From Halomicrobium urmianum (GTDB lineage: Archaea > Halobacteriota > Halobacteria > Halobacteriales > Haloarculaceae): DNA of 64,000 nt. The stretch lies in NCBI RefSeq assembly GCF_020217425.1, contig NZ_CP084090.1:1-64000 (forward strand), written 5' to 3'. Numbering within the stretch: the first letter of the stretch is position 1; each line of letters begins with the position of its first letter. The translations under genes were made by a program, and so were the position numbers. The notes under the pieces are model-generated. The model ran no database searches and was not told the DNA's origin. It was given only the letters and a program-made list of their open reading frames with translations. Shown piece after piece: positions 18,985 through 27,937 of the stretch.

Positions 18985-19416
18985 ATGGCAGACGACGACA
19001 CTGACGAGACGGACGCACCCGAGGAAGCCACCGACGAGTCGGCCGAGAGCGGCGACGACGAGGAGAAGTCCTTCCGCGAGCGAGTCGAGGAGATTCGCCA
19101 GGAACGCGCCGAGGAGCGCGAGGAGGGCGAGGGCGGCATGAGCCGCGAGGAGCGCATGGAAGAGATGATGGGCGGCGAGGGCGGCCCCGGCGGCATGGGC
19201 GGCAACCCCTTCGCCCAGATGATGGGGGGCATGATGGGCGGCGGCCCCGGCGGCGGCATGGGCCCCGGCGGCGGTCCCGGCGGACCCGGCGGCCGCGGCC
19301 GCGAGGAGTCGGGCGGCGACAACGAGGAGCTCACCCGCGAGGTCCGCAAGCTCCGCGACGAGGTGCACGACGTCCGGCGGACGCTCGAACGCATCGCCGA
19401 GGCGCTCGAGGACTGA
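18985..19416 (+). CDS. Gly/Met-rich low-complexity protein with C-terminal coiled coil
   Basis: A 143-residue protein with an acidic N-terminus, a charged helix (RERVEEIRQERAEEREEGE) and a central stretch of GGMGG / MMGGGPGG repeats (about residues 58-108). A C-terminal heptad helix (ELTREVRKLRDEVHDVRRTL) probably oligomerises. It looks like a condensate- or scaffold-type protein. Function is unknown, but orthologues of this form occur in haloarchaea. It lies 39 nt after the small membrane gene and could be in its operon. Confidence 0.65.
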   Translation: MADDDTDETDAPEEATDESAESGDDEEKSFRERVEEIRQERAEEREEGEGGMSREERMEEMMGGEGGPGGMGGNPFAQMMGGMMGGGPGGGMGPGGGPGGPGGRGREESGGDNEELTREVRKLRDEVHDVRRTLERIAEALED

Positions 19417-19434
19417 GATCCGGCGGCACAGCGA

Positions 19435-19911
19435 CTATCTTCTCGCAGCGACGTAGCACGTCGCCTGCTCGTGTAGCTTCGGGTGTGGAACTGCAGGCGG
19501 CCGCGCCGCGCTCGCTATCGACAGCGCGTCGGCGAGCGACCGGTCCTCACTAACTGCGATGGCCGCTGCGGCCACGGCCGGGCTCCGGGAGATCCCGTGC
19601 GAGCAGTGGATCAGCAGCGAGCCCCCATCGCCAACGAGACGACAGGCCGCGTCGGCGGCCGCCTCGAAGTCCGCCCAGTCGTTCTCTGACCCGTCGACCA
19701 GCGGGCGGTGGTGGGTAGTCGCCGGCAGAGAACCGCACGTCAGCGACAGCACGGACTCGAACGAGCGGTCGCACCGCTCCGGATCGGCCGCGTGGACGTT
19801 CCCGACGAACAGGTCGCGGTCGCCGATCCGGCGGGTGATCGGTCCGTCGTGGCAGTGGCCGAACGGCCGGACGATAGCCGATCCGTGTCGACGCCAGTCG
19901 GGCCCAACCAT
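19435..19911 (-). CDS. Dual-specificity protein phosphatase-like protein
   Basis: A 158-residue cysteine-based phosphatase domain. The signature loop HCSHGISRSPAVAAAAI (HCx5R; nucleophile Cys, Arg six residues on) and an upstream Asp region are present, in a protein of the size of archaeal DSPs (about 150). It hydrolyses phospho-Tyr/Ser/Thr or small phosphates; the substrate is unknown. It is convergent with the Gly/Met-rich gene and ends about 19 nt from it. Confidence 0.85.
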   Translation of the reverse strand: MVGPDWRRHGSAIVRPFGHCHDGPITRRIGDRDLFVGNVHAADPERCDRSFESVLSLTCGSLPATTHHRPLVDGSENDWADFEAAADAACRLVGDGGSLLIHCSHGISRSPAVAAAAIAVSEDRSLADALSIASAARPPAVPHPKLHEQATCYVAARR

Positions 19912-19953
19912 GGCTGTGGGACCCGGAGAGAACGCGCGAAGCGAGAGAGCGGG

Positions 19954-20304
19954 CTACTCCTCGTAGGCGAGGTTCATGACCCACTGCGAGAAGGCGTCGC
20001 TGCGGGCGTCGATCTCCTCGTCGCCGATGAACGGGGAGAGCATGTCGCCGGCCATCAGCAGCGAGAAGTTCAGGTCGCGTGGCGCGGGGGTCAGGTAGTA
20101 GGTGTTGTGACCGTCGTAGACCGTCTCTTCGCGCTGGATCAGCCCCTGCTCGGCCAGCGAGTCGACGATGCGGCTGCCCTTCCGCGACGAGACGTCGAGC
20201 TCCTTCCAGAAGTCGCTCTGGTGGATGCCGCCCGTCTCGCGGATGAGTTCGAGCCCGGCGCGTTCGTCCTCCGAGAGGTTCTCCTCGGCGGCTGCCATGC
20301 TCAT
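19954..20304 (-). CDS. Winged-helix transcriptional regulator
   Basis: A 116-residue cytosolic protein with a MarR/ArsR-like winged helix (ERAGLELIRETGGIHQSDFWKEL, then SSRKGSRIVDSLAEQGLI as recognition helix and a wing). A C-terminal helical extension ends MNLAYEE. Two ATGs are possible, 20304 (MSMAAAEE) and 20298 (MAAAEE); the first is kept. Related haloarchaeal regulators act on surface or stress genes; no target is seen. Confidence 0.75.
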   Translation of the reverse strand: MSMAAAEENLSEDERAGLELIRETGGIHQSDFWKELDVSSRKGSRIVDSLAEQGLIQREETVYDGHNTYYLTPAPRDLNFSLLMAGDMLSPFIGDEEIDARSDAFSQWVMNLAYEE

Positions 20305-20331
20305 ATACCCGTTAGTGGGACGGTCGGCGGT

Positions 20332-21069
20332 TTAAAGTTGGCCTTCGACCGGCCGGTAGGCCGTCTCGCACGGCGGCCCGTCGGCGAAGCGGTAGCGGCG
20401 CTCGTCGTCACCCAGGACGAAGAGCGAGGACGAACGAGTCCCGAAGCCGTCGCCGTGGACGCAGACGCCGTACTCGTGGTCGGCGACGACCGTCGCCGCG
20501 CGGTCGAGCCACTCGGCCGCCGACTCGCCGGGCTCCGGCTGGAGCGCCTCGTGGACCCGACCGGCGTTGTCGGCCTGCTCTTCCGCGGCCGCTTGCCGGA
20601 ATCCGGGAATGCGGTAGTCGCCGTCGGCGCCGACGTTGACGACGACATGGACCCCGGGCTCCAGCGGCTTGAAAGACAGCTGGCCGTCCCACTCGAAGTA
20701 CAGCGCGGCGTTCTCGTCGGCCACGACGAGGTTGAACCCCTGGTACTCGTCCTCTCGGACGGCCCGTTCGACTCGCCGGGCGGCGTCCTCGGCCGTCTCG
20801 GCGCCCAGCACGTCGCGGACCAGCAGGCCGCGCGAGCGGTCGCCGGCGAGGTCACTGTCCGTCCAGCGGTTCGTTATCGCGGCGAAGACGCCGTGCTCGT
20901 CGTACCCGACCCAGGTCCCGCCGGCCTCGCCGTCGACCGGGGCGACCGCGCGGGCGTCCCACTCGCGGACGGCGGGCGGTTCGGACGGCCGCTCGTCGCT
21001 CTCGTCGCGGTTGGCCGCCGCCACGAGGTACGGCTCGAAGACCTGCCAGGCGAACACCAGCGTACACAC
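20332..21069 (-). CDS. NRDE/TANGO2 family protein
   Basis: A 245-residue protein with a GTG start immediately followed by Cys (MCTLVFAW), which places Cys2 as the N-terminal residue as in the NRDE/TANGO2 family. The NRDE sequence itself appears (AAANRDESDERPS) near residue 19. Distant relation to Ntn hydrolases (acyl-coenzyme A:6-aminopenicillanic acid acyltransferase-like) is known; TANGO2 is linked to heme/lipid handling. The function in archaea is open. It is placed convergently with the HTH gene's end. Confidence 0.85.
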   Translation of the reverse strand: MCTLVFAWQVFEPYLVAAANRDESDERPSEPPAVREWDARAVAPVDGEAGGTWVGYDEHGVFAAITNRWTDSDLAGDRSRGLLVRDVLGAETAEDAARRVERAVREDEYQGFNLVVADENAALYFEWDGQLSFKPLEPGVHVVVNVGADGDYRIPGFRQAAAEEQADNAGRVHEALQPEPGESAAEWLDRAATVVADHEYGVCVHGDGFGTRSSSLFVLGDDERRYRFADGPPCETAYRPVEGQL

Positions 21070-21119
21070 GTCACCTCGTACGCGCACCCGTGGATTAAAG
21101 GGCGCGCCTCGTCCCGGGA

Positions 21120-22616
21120 TTACTTCGAGAGCTCCCGCGCGCGCTCGCGGTCGACGGTCCCAGAGGGCGTCCGGGGCAGCGTCTCGACCAGCCGAACCGT
21201 CTTCGGGACGGCGAAGGCGGGCAGTTCGTCGCGGGCGTGTGCACGGAGCGCGTCGACGGTCGGGTCGCCGTCGGGGACGACCAGCGCGGCGACGCGCTCG
21301 CCCCACTCCTCGTCCGGGACGCCGACGACGGCGGCGTCGTCGACGTCGGGATGCGCGCGCAGCGCTGCGGCCACGTTCGCCGGTCGGACGTTCTCCCCGC
21401 CGGTGACGATCACGTCGTCGGCCCGCCCCAGGACCCACAGCCGACCGCCCTCGTCGCGGTAGCCTCGATCGCCGGTGCGCAGGCCACGGTCGCCGAACGC
21501 CGCCGCGGTCGCCGCGTCGTCGAGGTAGCCCGGCGTCACCGTCGGCCCGTCGACGACGACCTCGCCGGTCTCGCCCGGCGGCTGGTCCACTCCGTCGGCG
21601 ACGATGGAGACCGACGTGTCGCGGAGGGGTCGCCCGACGGTGCCCTCGTGGGCGAAGGCCTCCTCGGGCGTCGCGGTGGCGACCTGCGATGCCGTCTCCG
21701 TCAGCCCGTAAGTGGGGAAGACCGGCACGTCGCGGCGCTCGCAGCGCTCGATCAGACCCTCGGGCGCGGGACCGCCGCCTAGCAGGACGAAACGGAGAGC
21801 ATCGGTCAGCGTCCACCCCGAATCGAGCAGGCGCGTCAGCGTCGTCGGGACGAGCGAGACGCCGGTGACGTCGTGTTCCCGGAGGACGCGGGCCGTCTCG
21901 TCGGCGTCGAACTCCCGCTGGAGGACGGCTCTCGTGCCGTACAGCGTCGACCGGACGAGCGGCGCCAGCCCGCCCATGTGGTACATCGGGAGGCAGATCA
22001 GCCATCGGTCGTCCGGGTCGACGCCCAGTCGCGCCGCGGACGCGCTGGCGCTGGCGACGAGGTTCGCCGTCGTCAGCCGCACCCCCTTCGGGCGGCCCGT
22101 CGTCCCCGAGGTGAACATGACGAGCCGCTCGGCGTCGGGGTCGCGCGGGTTGCTCGGCGCGCCGCTGTCGCCGGAGGAATCGTCGAGCGCGCCGACGTCG
22201 GTCACCGTCACGTCGTCGGACGCCACCGCGCGCGCCAGCTCCTCGGTGTCGTCGTCACAGAGCAGGGTATCGATCCCCGCTCGCTCGACCTGATCGGCCA
22301 GCGTCTCGCGGTCCAGCTGGACGTTCAGCGGGACGAGCGACCGTCCGAGTCGCGGGACGGCGAAGGCGACCTCGGCGAACGCGACGCCCGTGGGGAGCAG
22401 CGTCCCGACGCGGCCGTCGCCCGGGAGCGCGTCGATCCCGGCGGCCGCCCGCGCGACGCGCCGGTCGAACTCGGCCGCAGTCCACCGCTCGTCTTCGTCG
22501 GCGTCTATCAGGAGCGTGCGGTCCGGCGTGCGCTCGGCACGCGCCCGGAGGAGGTCGGTCACGGCGACCGAGCGGTCGGCGTCCACCGGCCACTCGTCGG
22601 GGCCGGGGAGCGTCAC
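21120..22616 (-). CDS. menE: o-Succinylbenzoate--CoA ligase
   Basis: A 498-residue acyl-adenylating enzyme that activates o-succinylbenzoate with ATP and CoA on the way to menaquinone. It contains the AMP-binding P-loop FTSGTTGRPKGVRLT near residue 168, the TYGLTETAS motif, and the C-terminal hinge GRADDVIVTGGENVRPANV. Its last gene position after menC (stop/start overlap 4 nt) and menA identifies the substrate class. A 4-methyl-type acyl-CoA ligase would have the same motifs but not this context. Confidence 0.92.
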   Translation of the reverse strand: MTLPGPDEWPVDADRSVAVTDLLRARAERTPDRTLLIDADEDERWTAAEFDRRVARAAAGIDALPGDGRVGTLLPTGVAFAEVAFAVPRLGRSLVPLNVQLDRETLADQVERAGIDTLLCDDDTEELARAVASDDVTVTDVGALDDSSGDSGAPSNPRDPDAERLVMFTSGTTGRPKGVRLTTANLVASASASAARLGVDPDDRWLICLPMYHMGGLAPLVRSTLYGTRAVLQREFDADETARVLREHDVTGVSLVPTTLTRLLDSGWTLTDALRFVLLGGGPAPEGLIERCERRDVPVFPTYGLTETASQVATATPEEAFAHEGTVGRPLRDTSVSIVADGVDQPPGETGEVVVDGPTVTPGYLDDAATAAAFGDRGLRTGDRGYRDEGGRLWVLGRADDVIVTGGENVRPANVAAALRAHPDVDDAAVVGVPDEEWGERVAALVVPDGDPTVDALRAHARDELPAFAVPKTVRLVETLPRTPSGTVDRERARELSK

Positions 22617-23650
22617 GGCGACACCTCCGCGGGATCGATCCCCAGTCCGGGGTCGTCGGGGACGCGAACGCGACCGTCCTCCACGGTCGCCGGATCCGGG
22701 CCCAGATCGTCCGCGAGCATGTCCGCCGTGGCCAGTCCGCAGGGCTCGATGCCGGGGACGGCGGCCGCGACGTGGACCGCCGCGGTCCGGGCGACGACGC
22801 CGTCGATGGTGGTCGATATCACGGGCTCGACTCCGGCCTCGCGGGCGCGTTCGGCGATGGCGTGCGCGTCGCCCGGCCCGCCCAGCGCCATGGGCTTGAG
22901 CACGAGGTACTCCGCGACGCCGGCGTCGAGGACGTCCGCCGCCGGGTGTTCGACCAGCGCCTCGTCAAGCGCGACGGCGGGCTCACCGGGCAGGTCGGCG
23001 TGGCCGTCGAGGTGGGCGGCGGCCAGCGGCTGCTCGACGTACTGGAGGTCGAACTCGGCCAGCGCGTCCATCGCGCGTTCGGCAGACTCGCGGTCCCAGG
23101 CGCCGTTGGCGTCCACCCGGATGGCCGCGTCGTCACCGACGGCCCGTCGGACCGCGGCGACCCGCTCGACGTCATCCTTGACGGGCCGGGCGCCGACCTT
23201 GAGCTTCAGGCAGTCGAAGCCGCGGTCGACGGCCGCCTGTGCGCGCTCCACCGTCGTCTCGCGGTCGGCGTCGCCGACGGTGGCGTTGACCGGGACCGAC
23301 GACGCCGGGCGGTCCCCGCCGAGCCAGCGGGCGAGTGGGACGCCCTCGGCCCGCGCGTCGGCGTCGAGCAGCGCCGTGGAGAGCCCGTGGCGGGCGGCCG
23401 GAACGTCCTCGCCGGCGAGGTCGCGCAGCGCGGGGCGGTAGTCGCCCTCGTCGCGTCCCGTCTCCAGAGCGGAGTCGAGGGCCGTCCGGCACTCCTCGCC
23501 GGACTCCGTCCAGCCCGGCAGCGGCGTGGCTTCCCCGATTCCGGCGGTCCCGCGGTGGGACACCTGAATCAGGAACCCGTCGCGGCGCTCGATGGCGCCG
23601 TCGGCGGTCGACAGCGGTTCGGCCAGCGGGAGCGAGAACGCCTCGATCAT
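22613..23650 (-). CDS. menC: o-Succinylbenzoate synthase
   Basis: A 345-residue enolase-superfamily enzyme that dehydrates SHCHC to o-succinylbenzoate in menaquinone synthesis. The start ATG (MIEAFSLPLAEPLSTADG) at 23650 overlaps the menA stop. The catalytic lysine pair is in CLKLKVG (KxK), metal ligands follow in RVDANGAW (Asp) and FDLQYVEQPL (Glu), and the acid/base Lys is in LVLKPMALGG. All key residues are present. Confidence 0.92.
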   Translation of the reverse strand: MIEAFSLPLAEPLSTADGAIERRDGFLIQVSHRGTAGIGEATPLPGWTESGEECRTALDSALETGRDEGDYRPALRDLAGEDVPAARHGLSTALLDADARAEGVPLARWLGGDRPASSVPVNATVGDADRETTVERAQAAVDRGFDCLKLKVGARPVKDDVERVAAVRRAVGDDAAIRVDANGAWDRESAERAMDALAEFDLQYVEQPLAAAHLDGHADLPGEPAVALDEALVEHPAADVLDAGVAEYLVLKPMALGGPGDAHAIAERAREAGVEPVISTTIDGVVARTAAVHVAAAVPGIEPCGLATADMLADDLGPDPATVEDGRVRVPDDPGLGIDPAEVSP

Positions 23651-24597
23651 AGCAGTGCGGGGACCGCCAGACCGGCGGCGAACAGAATCGAGTGGGCGAA
23701 CAGCGTCTGGCCGACGCGCTCCAGCGCCGGGTTGAGCGCGTCGCCGTCGGTGCGCGTCAGGACCGTCCGGGAGACCGAGGCGGCCAGCGGCAGCGACGCC
23801 AGCGGCGCCAGCGCCCACGCGCCGTGGCCGGGGTCGAGGGCGAAGGCCACCGGGACGGCGTAGGCCAGCACGACCAGCGCGAGGAACTCGACGCGGCTCC
23901 AGCGGTAGCCCAACATCACGGCCAGGGTCCGCTTGCCGGTCGCGGCGTCGGTCTCCCGGTCGCGGACGTTGTTGACCACGAGGATGCACGTCGACAGGGC
24001 CGCCGGCGGGAGGCTCGCCAGGAGCGGTTCGACGACGGGGAGTCCCGACGGGAGCCCGAGCGGGAACGCACCGACGCCCGTCGCGGCCACCCACTGGACG
24101 TAGTAGGTGCCCGTCACGGCGACCAGGCCGAAGTAGACGAACACGAAGAGGTCGCCAAGGCCGCGGTAGCCGTAGGGGTACGGTCCGCCCGTGTAGAGGA
24201 CGCCGGCGAGGATACTCGACAGGCCGACTGCGACGATCGGCACGCCGCCGACGGCCACGAGGTAGACCCCGACGGCCATCGCCAGCGCGTAGGTACCGAT
24301 CATGGCGAGTTTGACCTGGCCGGGCGGGATCAGCCCGCCGGCAGTCACCCGCGTGAACCCCTCGCGGTCCTCGGTGTCGGCTCCGTTGACAAAGTCGTAG
24401 TAGTCGTTCGCGAAGTTCGTTCCCACCTGGATCAGCAGCGCGCCGACCAGCGCCGCCAGCCAGGGGAGCGGGGCGAAAACGGCGTCGTGGAGCGCCAGCC
24501 CCGCCCCGACGATCACCGGCGCGCTCCCGGCCGGTAGCGTCTGCGGACGCGCGGCCATCACCCAGGCGCGTCGCTTCGACACCTCGGCAGTGCTCAT
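23647..24597 (-). CDS. menA: 1,4-Dihydroxy-2-naphthoate polyprenyltransferase
   Basis: A 316-residue UbiA-superfamily membrane prenyltransferase with about eight or nine TM helices. It attaches the isoprenoid chain to DHNA, giving demethylmenaquinone. The two Asp-rich motifs are seen: NDYYDFVNGADTEDREG (about residue 65) and NNVRDRETDAATGKR (about 210). It leads the menA-menC-menE operon with 4-nt overlaps. Menaquinone is the quinone expected for the DMSO-reductase-family enzyme encoded downstream. Confidence 0.93.
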   Translation of the reverse strand: MSTAEVSKRRAWVMAARPQTLPAGSAPVIVGAGLALHDAVFAPLPWLAALVGALLIQVGTNFANDYYDFVNGADTEDREGFTRVTAGGLIPPGQVKLAMIGTYALAMAVGVYLVAVGGVPIVAVGLSSILAGVLYTGGPYPYGYRGLGDLFVFVYFGLVAVTGTYYVQWVAATGVGAFPLGLPSGLPVVEPLLASLPPAALSTCILVVNNVRDRETDAATGKRTLAVMLGYRWSRVEFLALVVLAYAVPVAFALDPGHGAWALAPLASLPLAASVSRTVLTRTDGDALNPALERVGQTLFAHSILFAAGLAVPALL

Positions 24598-24668
24598 CGT
24601 CGAATAGTCGCGACCGGATCAGTGTCAAGGTTGGCATCCGTCGCCGCGGCGGCCCCGGCCGGGTCCGA

Positions 24669-25196
24669 TCACAGGGGAAGCGACACGGAGAACCGCTCGT
24701 CGACCAGTTCGGCGAGGTGGGCGGCCTTCCGGTGGAGGATCGACTCGTGGTACGTGTCCCTGTCCATTCGGTCGAGGTGCCCCCGCATCCGGCGGCGTCC
24801 CTCCTCGTGGCGGATGTCCCGCTGGAGCGCGTGGGCGACCGGGTGCCGGAGCCAGTTGTACTCGTAGTGGGCGTACAGGTCGACCCGGTCCACGCTCTGG
24901 GCGAACAGCACGACGTGGAGCTGTCGGTCCGCCAGCGGCGACTCGCGGTACACCCAGCTCCCGTCCGTGCTCGTCCCCATGGGCGTGTAGTGATACAGGC
25001 TGAGCGGGTCCCAGTCGAACCCCGCCGCCGACAGCTCCGCCTCCAGGTCGTCGATCCGACAGCGGACCGTGCCCGCGTACTCCGACGCCCGGATGTGAGT
25101 GACCGGCTGTCCCACGGCGCGCGCCGCGCGGTCGATCCACGGGCCGACGGCGCTCCGGACTCGGTGTGTGATACGGCGCTGGACGTCGATCGGCAT
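24669..25196 (-). CDS. Uncharacterised haloarchaeal protein
   Basis: A 175-residue protein not recognised from any family. It has no signal or TM segment, aromatic-rich strands (LYHYTPMGTSTDGSWVY, HYEYNWLRHPVAHALQ) and C-terminal charged helices (EEGRRRMRGHLDRMDRDTYHE). It is probably a soluble cytosolic protein. The codon pattern fits the surroundings. It sits upstream of the men operon on the same strand with a 71-nt gap. Confidence 0.65.
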   Translation of the reverse strand: MPIDVQRRITHRVRSAVGPWIDRAARAVGQPVTHIRASEYAGTVRCRIDDLEAELSAAGFDWDPLSLYHYTPMGTSTDGSWVYRESPLADRQLHVVLFAQSVDRVDLYAHYEYNWLRHPVAHALQRDIRHEEGRRRMRGHLDRMDRDTYHESILHRKAAHLAELVDERFSVSLPL

Positions 25197-25373
25197 CCTG
25201 GTCGACCTAGGTTCTCGCGACGGGATAGCGTTTCGTCGCCGCGGGCCGACGGCTCGACGGTCCGGCTACGCCTCGAGCTCGAACCGGTAGCATTCCGGAC
25301 CCTGGCCAACTGACGGCCGGATATCGCCGCCCAGACGAGCCGTTACGACAGCTCCCGCCGTAGCGGCCGGCAG

Positions 25374-26738
25374 ATGGTCGAGACCTACCACCTCGCCTAC
25401 GTCATCCTGGGGCTCGCGATCTTCGGCGCCGCCGTCCTCCCGCGGCTGCTGACCCACCGGCCGCTCTCGCTGCCGATCATCTACGTCGCAGGGGGATACG
25501 TGCTGTTCTCCCTCCCCCACGGCGTGGGCCCGCCGGACATGGTCGGCAACTCCGAAGTCGTGGAGATCCTGACCGAGCTCGTCGTCATCATCGCCCTGAT
25601 GGGCGCGGGCCTGAAGATCGACCGTCCCTTCTCCTGGCGCGGCTGGAGCGTGACGTGGCGGCTCCTGGCGGTCGTGATGCCGCTGACCATCGCCGTCGTC
25701 GTCCTGCTCGGGTACTGGATCATCGGGCTCCAGATAGCGACGGCTGTCCTGCTGGGGGCCGTCGTCGCGCCCACCGACCCCGTTCTGGCTGCGGACATCG
25801 AATCAGGCCCGCCGCTGACGGAGCTCGAGGAAGACGAGGCGTCCGGCGAGGAGCCCGAGGACGTCCAAGAACACACCGTCAGGTTCGCACTCAGCTCCGA
25901 GGCCGGGCTCAACGACGGCCTGGCTTTCCCGTTCACGCATCTGGCCATCCTCCTGGCCGCGGCGTCGGCGCCGGCCAGTTTCGCCTGGCTGACCGAGTGG
26001 ACGCTGTACTACGTCCTCTACAAGATCGTCGTCGGCGTCGTCGCCGGCATCGTCCTCGGCTACCTCGGCGGCGTCGTCATCTTCAGGCTGCCCGCCTCCT
26101 CGCGGGTCGCCCAGGCGATGGCCGGCGCGGAGGCGCTCTCGGGCACGCTGATCATCTACGGCCTCACGGAGGCAGTGGGTGGGTACGGGTTCATCGCCGT
26201 CTTCGTCGGCGCGCTCGTCGTCCGCCAGTTCGAGTGGGAGCACCACTACTATCGGACGCTCAACGACTTCGCCGTCATGGTCGAGCGCCTGCTGATGGCC
26301 GTCGTCCTCGTGCTGTTCGGCGGCGCCGTCGCCGGCGGCCTCCTGCGGCCGCTGACCCCGGCCGGGATCGGCATCGGCCTGGCGATCCTGCTGCTCGTGC
26401 GCCCGCTGGCCGGCGTCGTCGGCCTGTGGGGCACCGGCCTCGCGTGGCCCTCGCGACTCGTCATCGGCTCCTACGGGATCCGCGGGATCGGCTCGTTCTA
26501 CTACCTCTCGTACGCCCTCAACGAGGCGACCTTCGAGGAGTTCGAACTGGTGATCGCCGCCGACCGGCTGTGGGCGCTGCTTGGGTTCGTCGTCCTCGCC
26601 TCGGTCGTTCTCCACGGGATCACCGCCAGCCCCGTGATGGACGCCTTCGATCGGTGGGAGGACCGACGGCAGGCGCGCACGACGGCCGACGCGGCGAGCG
26701 CCAACCCCACGCCCGAAGGACCAGAGGAAGGGGAGTGA
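25374..26738 (+). CDS. Na+(K+)/H+ antiporter, CPA1 family (NhaP-like)
   Basis: A 454-residue integral membrane antiporter with about 12 TM helices. It exchanges protons for Na+ or K+ and is central to salt homeostasis. Signature residues are the TDP motif in VVAPTDPVLAADI and the EAGLNDG motif (Asp of the ND pair carries the ion), with an acidic loop (ELEEDEASGEEPEDVQEHT) between them. The C-terminus is a short polar tail rather than a large regulatory domain. It is monocistronic. The start at 25374 gives a normal N-terminus. Confidence 0.92.
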   Translation: MVETYHLAYVILGLAIFGAAVLPRLLTHRPLSLPIIYVAGGYVLFSLPHGVGPPDMVGNSEVVEILTELVVIIALMGAGLKIDRPFSWRGWSVTWRLLAVVMPLTIAVVVLLGYWIIGLQIATAVLLGAVVAPTDPVLAADIESGPPLTELEEDEASGEEPEDVQEHTVRFALSSEAGLNDGLAFPFTHLAILLAAASAPASFAWLTEWTLYYVLYKIVVGVVAGIVLGYLGGVVIFRLPASSRVAQAMAGAEALSGTLIIYGLTEAVGGYGFIAVFVGALVVRQFEWEHHYYRTLNDFAVMVERLLMAVVLVLFGGAVAGGLLRPLTPAGIGIGLAILLLVRPLAGVVGLWGTGLAWPSRLVIGSYGIRGIGSFYYLSYALNEATFEEFELVIAADRLWALLGFVVLASVVLHGITASPVMDAFDRWEDRRQARTTADAASANPTPEGPEEGE

Positions 26739-26985
26739 GAGGGACGCCTGTCGAATCCCGGAGCGTGAGCAGAGGGGTGCCGGTGTCGGTAGAGGCGGGC
26801 CGGCATCCGCGCGAGCGAAGCGAGGCGCGGTTCACTCGCGAGGTCGTTTTTCGCCCACGTTTTTACGAGGAGCCTTCCAGCAGCGTCGTTCGAAAGACTT
26901 TCGTGATGACGAGAGAGCTTCGCTCTCTCGGACCAAGCCGAAGGCTCGCGAGGGAAGGCGACGAAGTAAAATGGTGGTAATGAAT
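26739..26985. other. Spacer between antiporter and SRP RNA
   Basis: No credible gene. It contains short inverted repeats typical of this genome's spacers, for example GAGAGAGC..TTCG..GCTCTCTC near 26910-26930 and CGCGAGCGAAGCG near 26810. The antisense ORFs here are low-quality. The 3' end of the 7S RNA and its T-rich end (cattttac on the minus strand) fall near 26965-26990. Confidence 0.6.
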
Positions 26986-27296
26986 GGGAAACGGACACCG
27001 GGATTGCCCGGCGTTCGGGCGCGGGTAGTCCCGTTTGCCTCCTCCACCCCGCGGCCCGACGAGCGACGGGTGTCCGAGGGTCCGCTGCTCGCTTCCGCGC
27101 CTGACGGACTGCCCTCGATCAACCGCGTGAGAGCACCCCTGCAGGTGCGCTCACGCGGACCGCCGTCCCCGGCGGACGAGGCTTCGACGTTGGCTCACGG
27201 GGTCCGCGTCCGTCTGACCGGACGCCCCCGGGTTCGGTCCCCGCTGAAGGCCATACTGCGGGCGAGGGAGGGGGGCCTAACCCCCCGACCTAGTCC
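26985..27296 (-). ncRNA. ffs: Archaeal signal recognition particle RNA (7S RNA)
   Basis: About 310 nt. The 5' end starts GGACTAGGTCGGGGGG and forms the Alu-like helix 3 (GGGGGG-TTAGG-CCCCCC). Helix 6 is a long perfect-looking hairpin (CCGCGTGAG..CACC TGCAG GGTG..CTCACGCGG) at 27123-27160. Helix 8 at about 27077-27116 has the conserved tip GTCAGGCGCGGAAGCGAGCA, with a GGAA tetraloop closed by GC pairs, enclosed by GAGGG/CCCTC. The RNA scaffolds SRP19 and SRP54 for co-translational protein targeting. The 3' end is approximate. Confidence 0.88.
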
Positions 27297-27314
27297 GTGT
27301 GAATCTGGGCGGGC

Positions 27315-27326
27315 ACCCCTTAAGGA
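27315..27326 (-). promoter_or_regulatory. TATA-like box of the SRP RNA gene
   Basis: CCTTAAGG on the minus strand lies 23-30 nt upstream of the predicted 7S RNA start, the normal distance for an archaeal TATA box. Confidence 0.5.
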
Positions 27327-27369
27327 CCTTACGGACCGGGCACCTCGATGCGGGACGGCGACACGGCGG

Positions 27370-27783
27370 TCAGAGCAGACGCTGGGCGCGCGCGTACCAT
27401 CCAGCGGCGACGGGGATAACGATAGTCAGCGCCACGACGAGCCACCGGTGGCTGTTGAGCCAGGTGGCCGTCGTGAGCTGCGTCACCAGGCTCTGGGGGA
27501 CAGTGAACGCCCACAGCAGTCCCATGACGGCGGCGAACAGGCCCAGCACGATGGTCACGCCGGCGATGGTGTCTGGCGCGGAACGGCCCTCGCGGCCGGC
27601 GGCGAAGGCCACGAGCGCAACGGCGGCGAACAGCCCCACGGAGAGGCCGTTGACGGCGCCGGCGCCGTAGTAGGTGCCGACGGCGCTGCCCTGTTCGACC
27701 GCGAGGAACGGGGCCAGGAGCGCGACGAGGACGGCCAGCGAGGCGACGATTCCGACGGTCGGGGCGAGCCGCAGGGCGTCCAT
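27370..27783 (-). CDS. Four-TM membrane protein (DUF7548-like)
   Basis: A 137-residue integral membrane protein. The four hydrophobic helices are about residues 10-28, 40-60, 74-94 and 112-130, with little outside them. No motif is recognised; haloarchaeal orthologues of unknown function exist. It is transcribed from the same strand as the SRP RNA gene and ends about 45 nt upstream of its promoter. Confidence 0.7.
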   Translation of the reverse strand: MDALRLAPTVGIVASLAVLVALLAPFLAVEQGSAVGTYYGAGAVNGLSVGLFAAVALVAFAAGREGRSAPDTIAGVTIVLGLFAAVMGLLWAFTVPQSLVTQLTTATWLNSHRWLVVALTIVIPVAAGWYARAQRLL

Positions 27784-27812
27784 GCGGCCGTCTGCGACCG
27801 GCCGCGCCTTAA

Positions 27813-27870
27813 CGACGGCGTTCTCCTGAGCGTCAGCGAAGGAGAGCTCGTCGAGCTGTGCTCGACGGCG
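27813..27870 (-). repeat. Short repeat, intergenic copy of the SSSPRSASPREDA element
   Basis: On the minus strand, GTCGAGCACAGCTCGACGAG, then CTCTCC..TTCGC, GCTCAGGAG and AACGCCGTCG line up with the copy in the histidine-kinase gene (45.6 kb) with only scattered substitutions. It lies between two genes, outside any reading frame I trust, so the element is not strictly a coding repeat. Confidence 0.6.
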
Positions 27871-27937
27871 GTCCAGCAGGGCGGTAACTCACCAGCGAGC
27901 CGAAAAGTCCACGTGCACGTGTGCCGAACGCGATGAC

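Noticed and set aside
21070-22005. NRDE-protein frame extended upstream to 22005
   Set aside because: The extra part is antisense-type Arg/Pro sequence inside menE; the GTG giving Met-Cys at the N-terminus is the family start.
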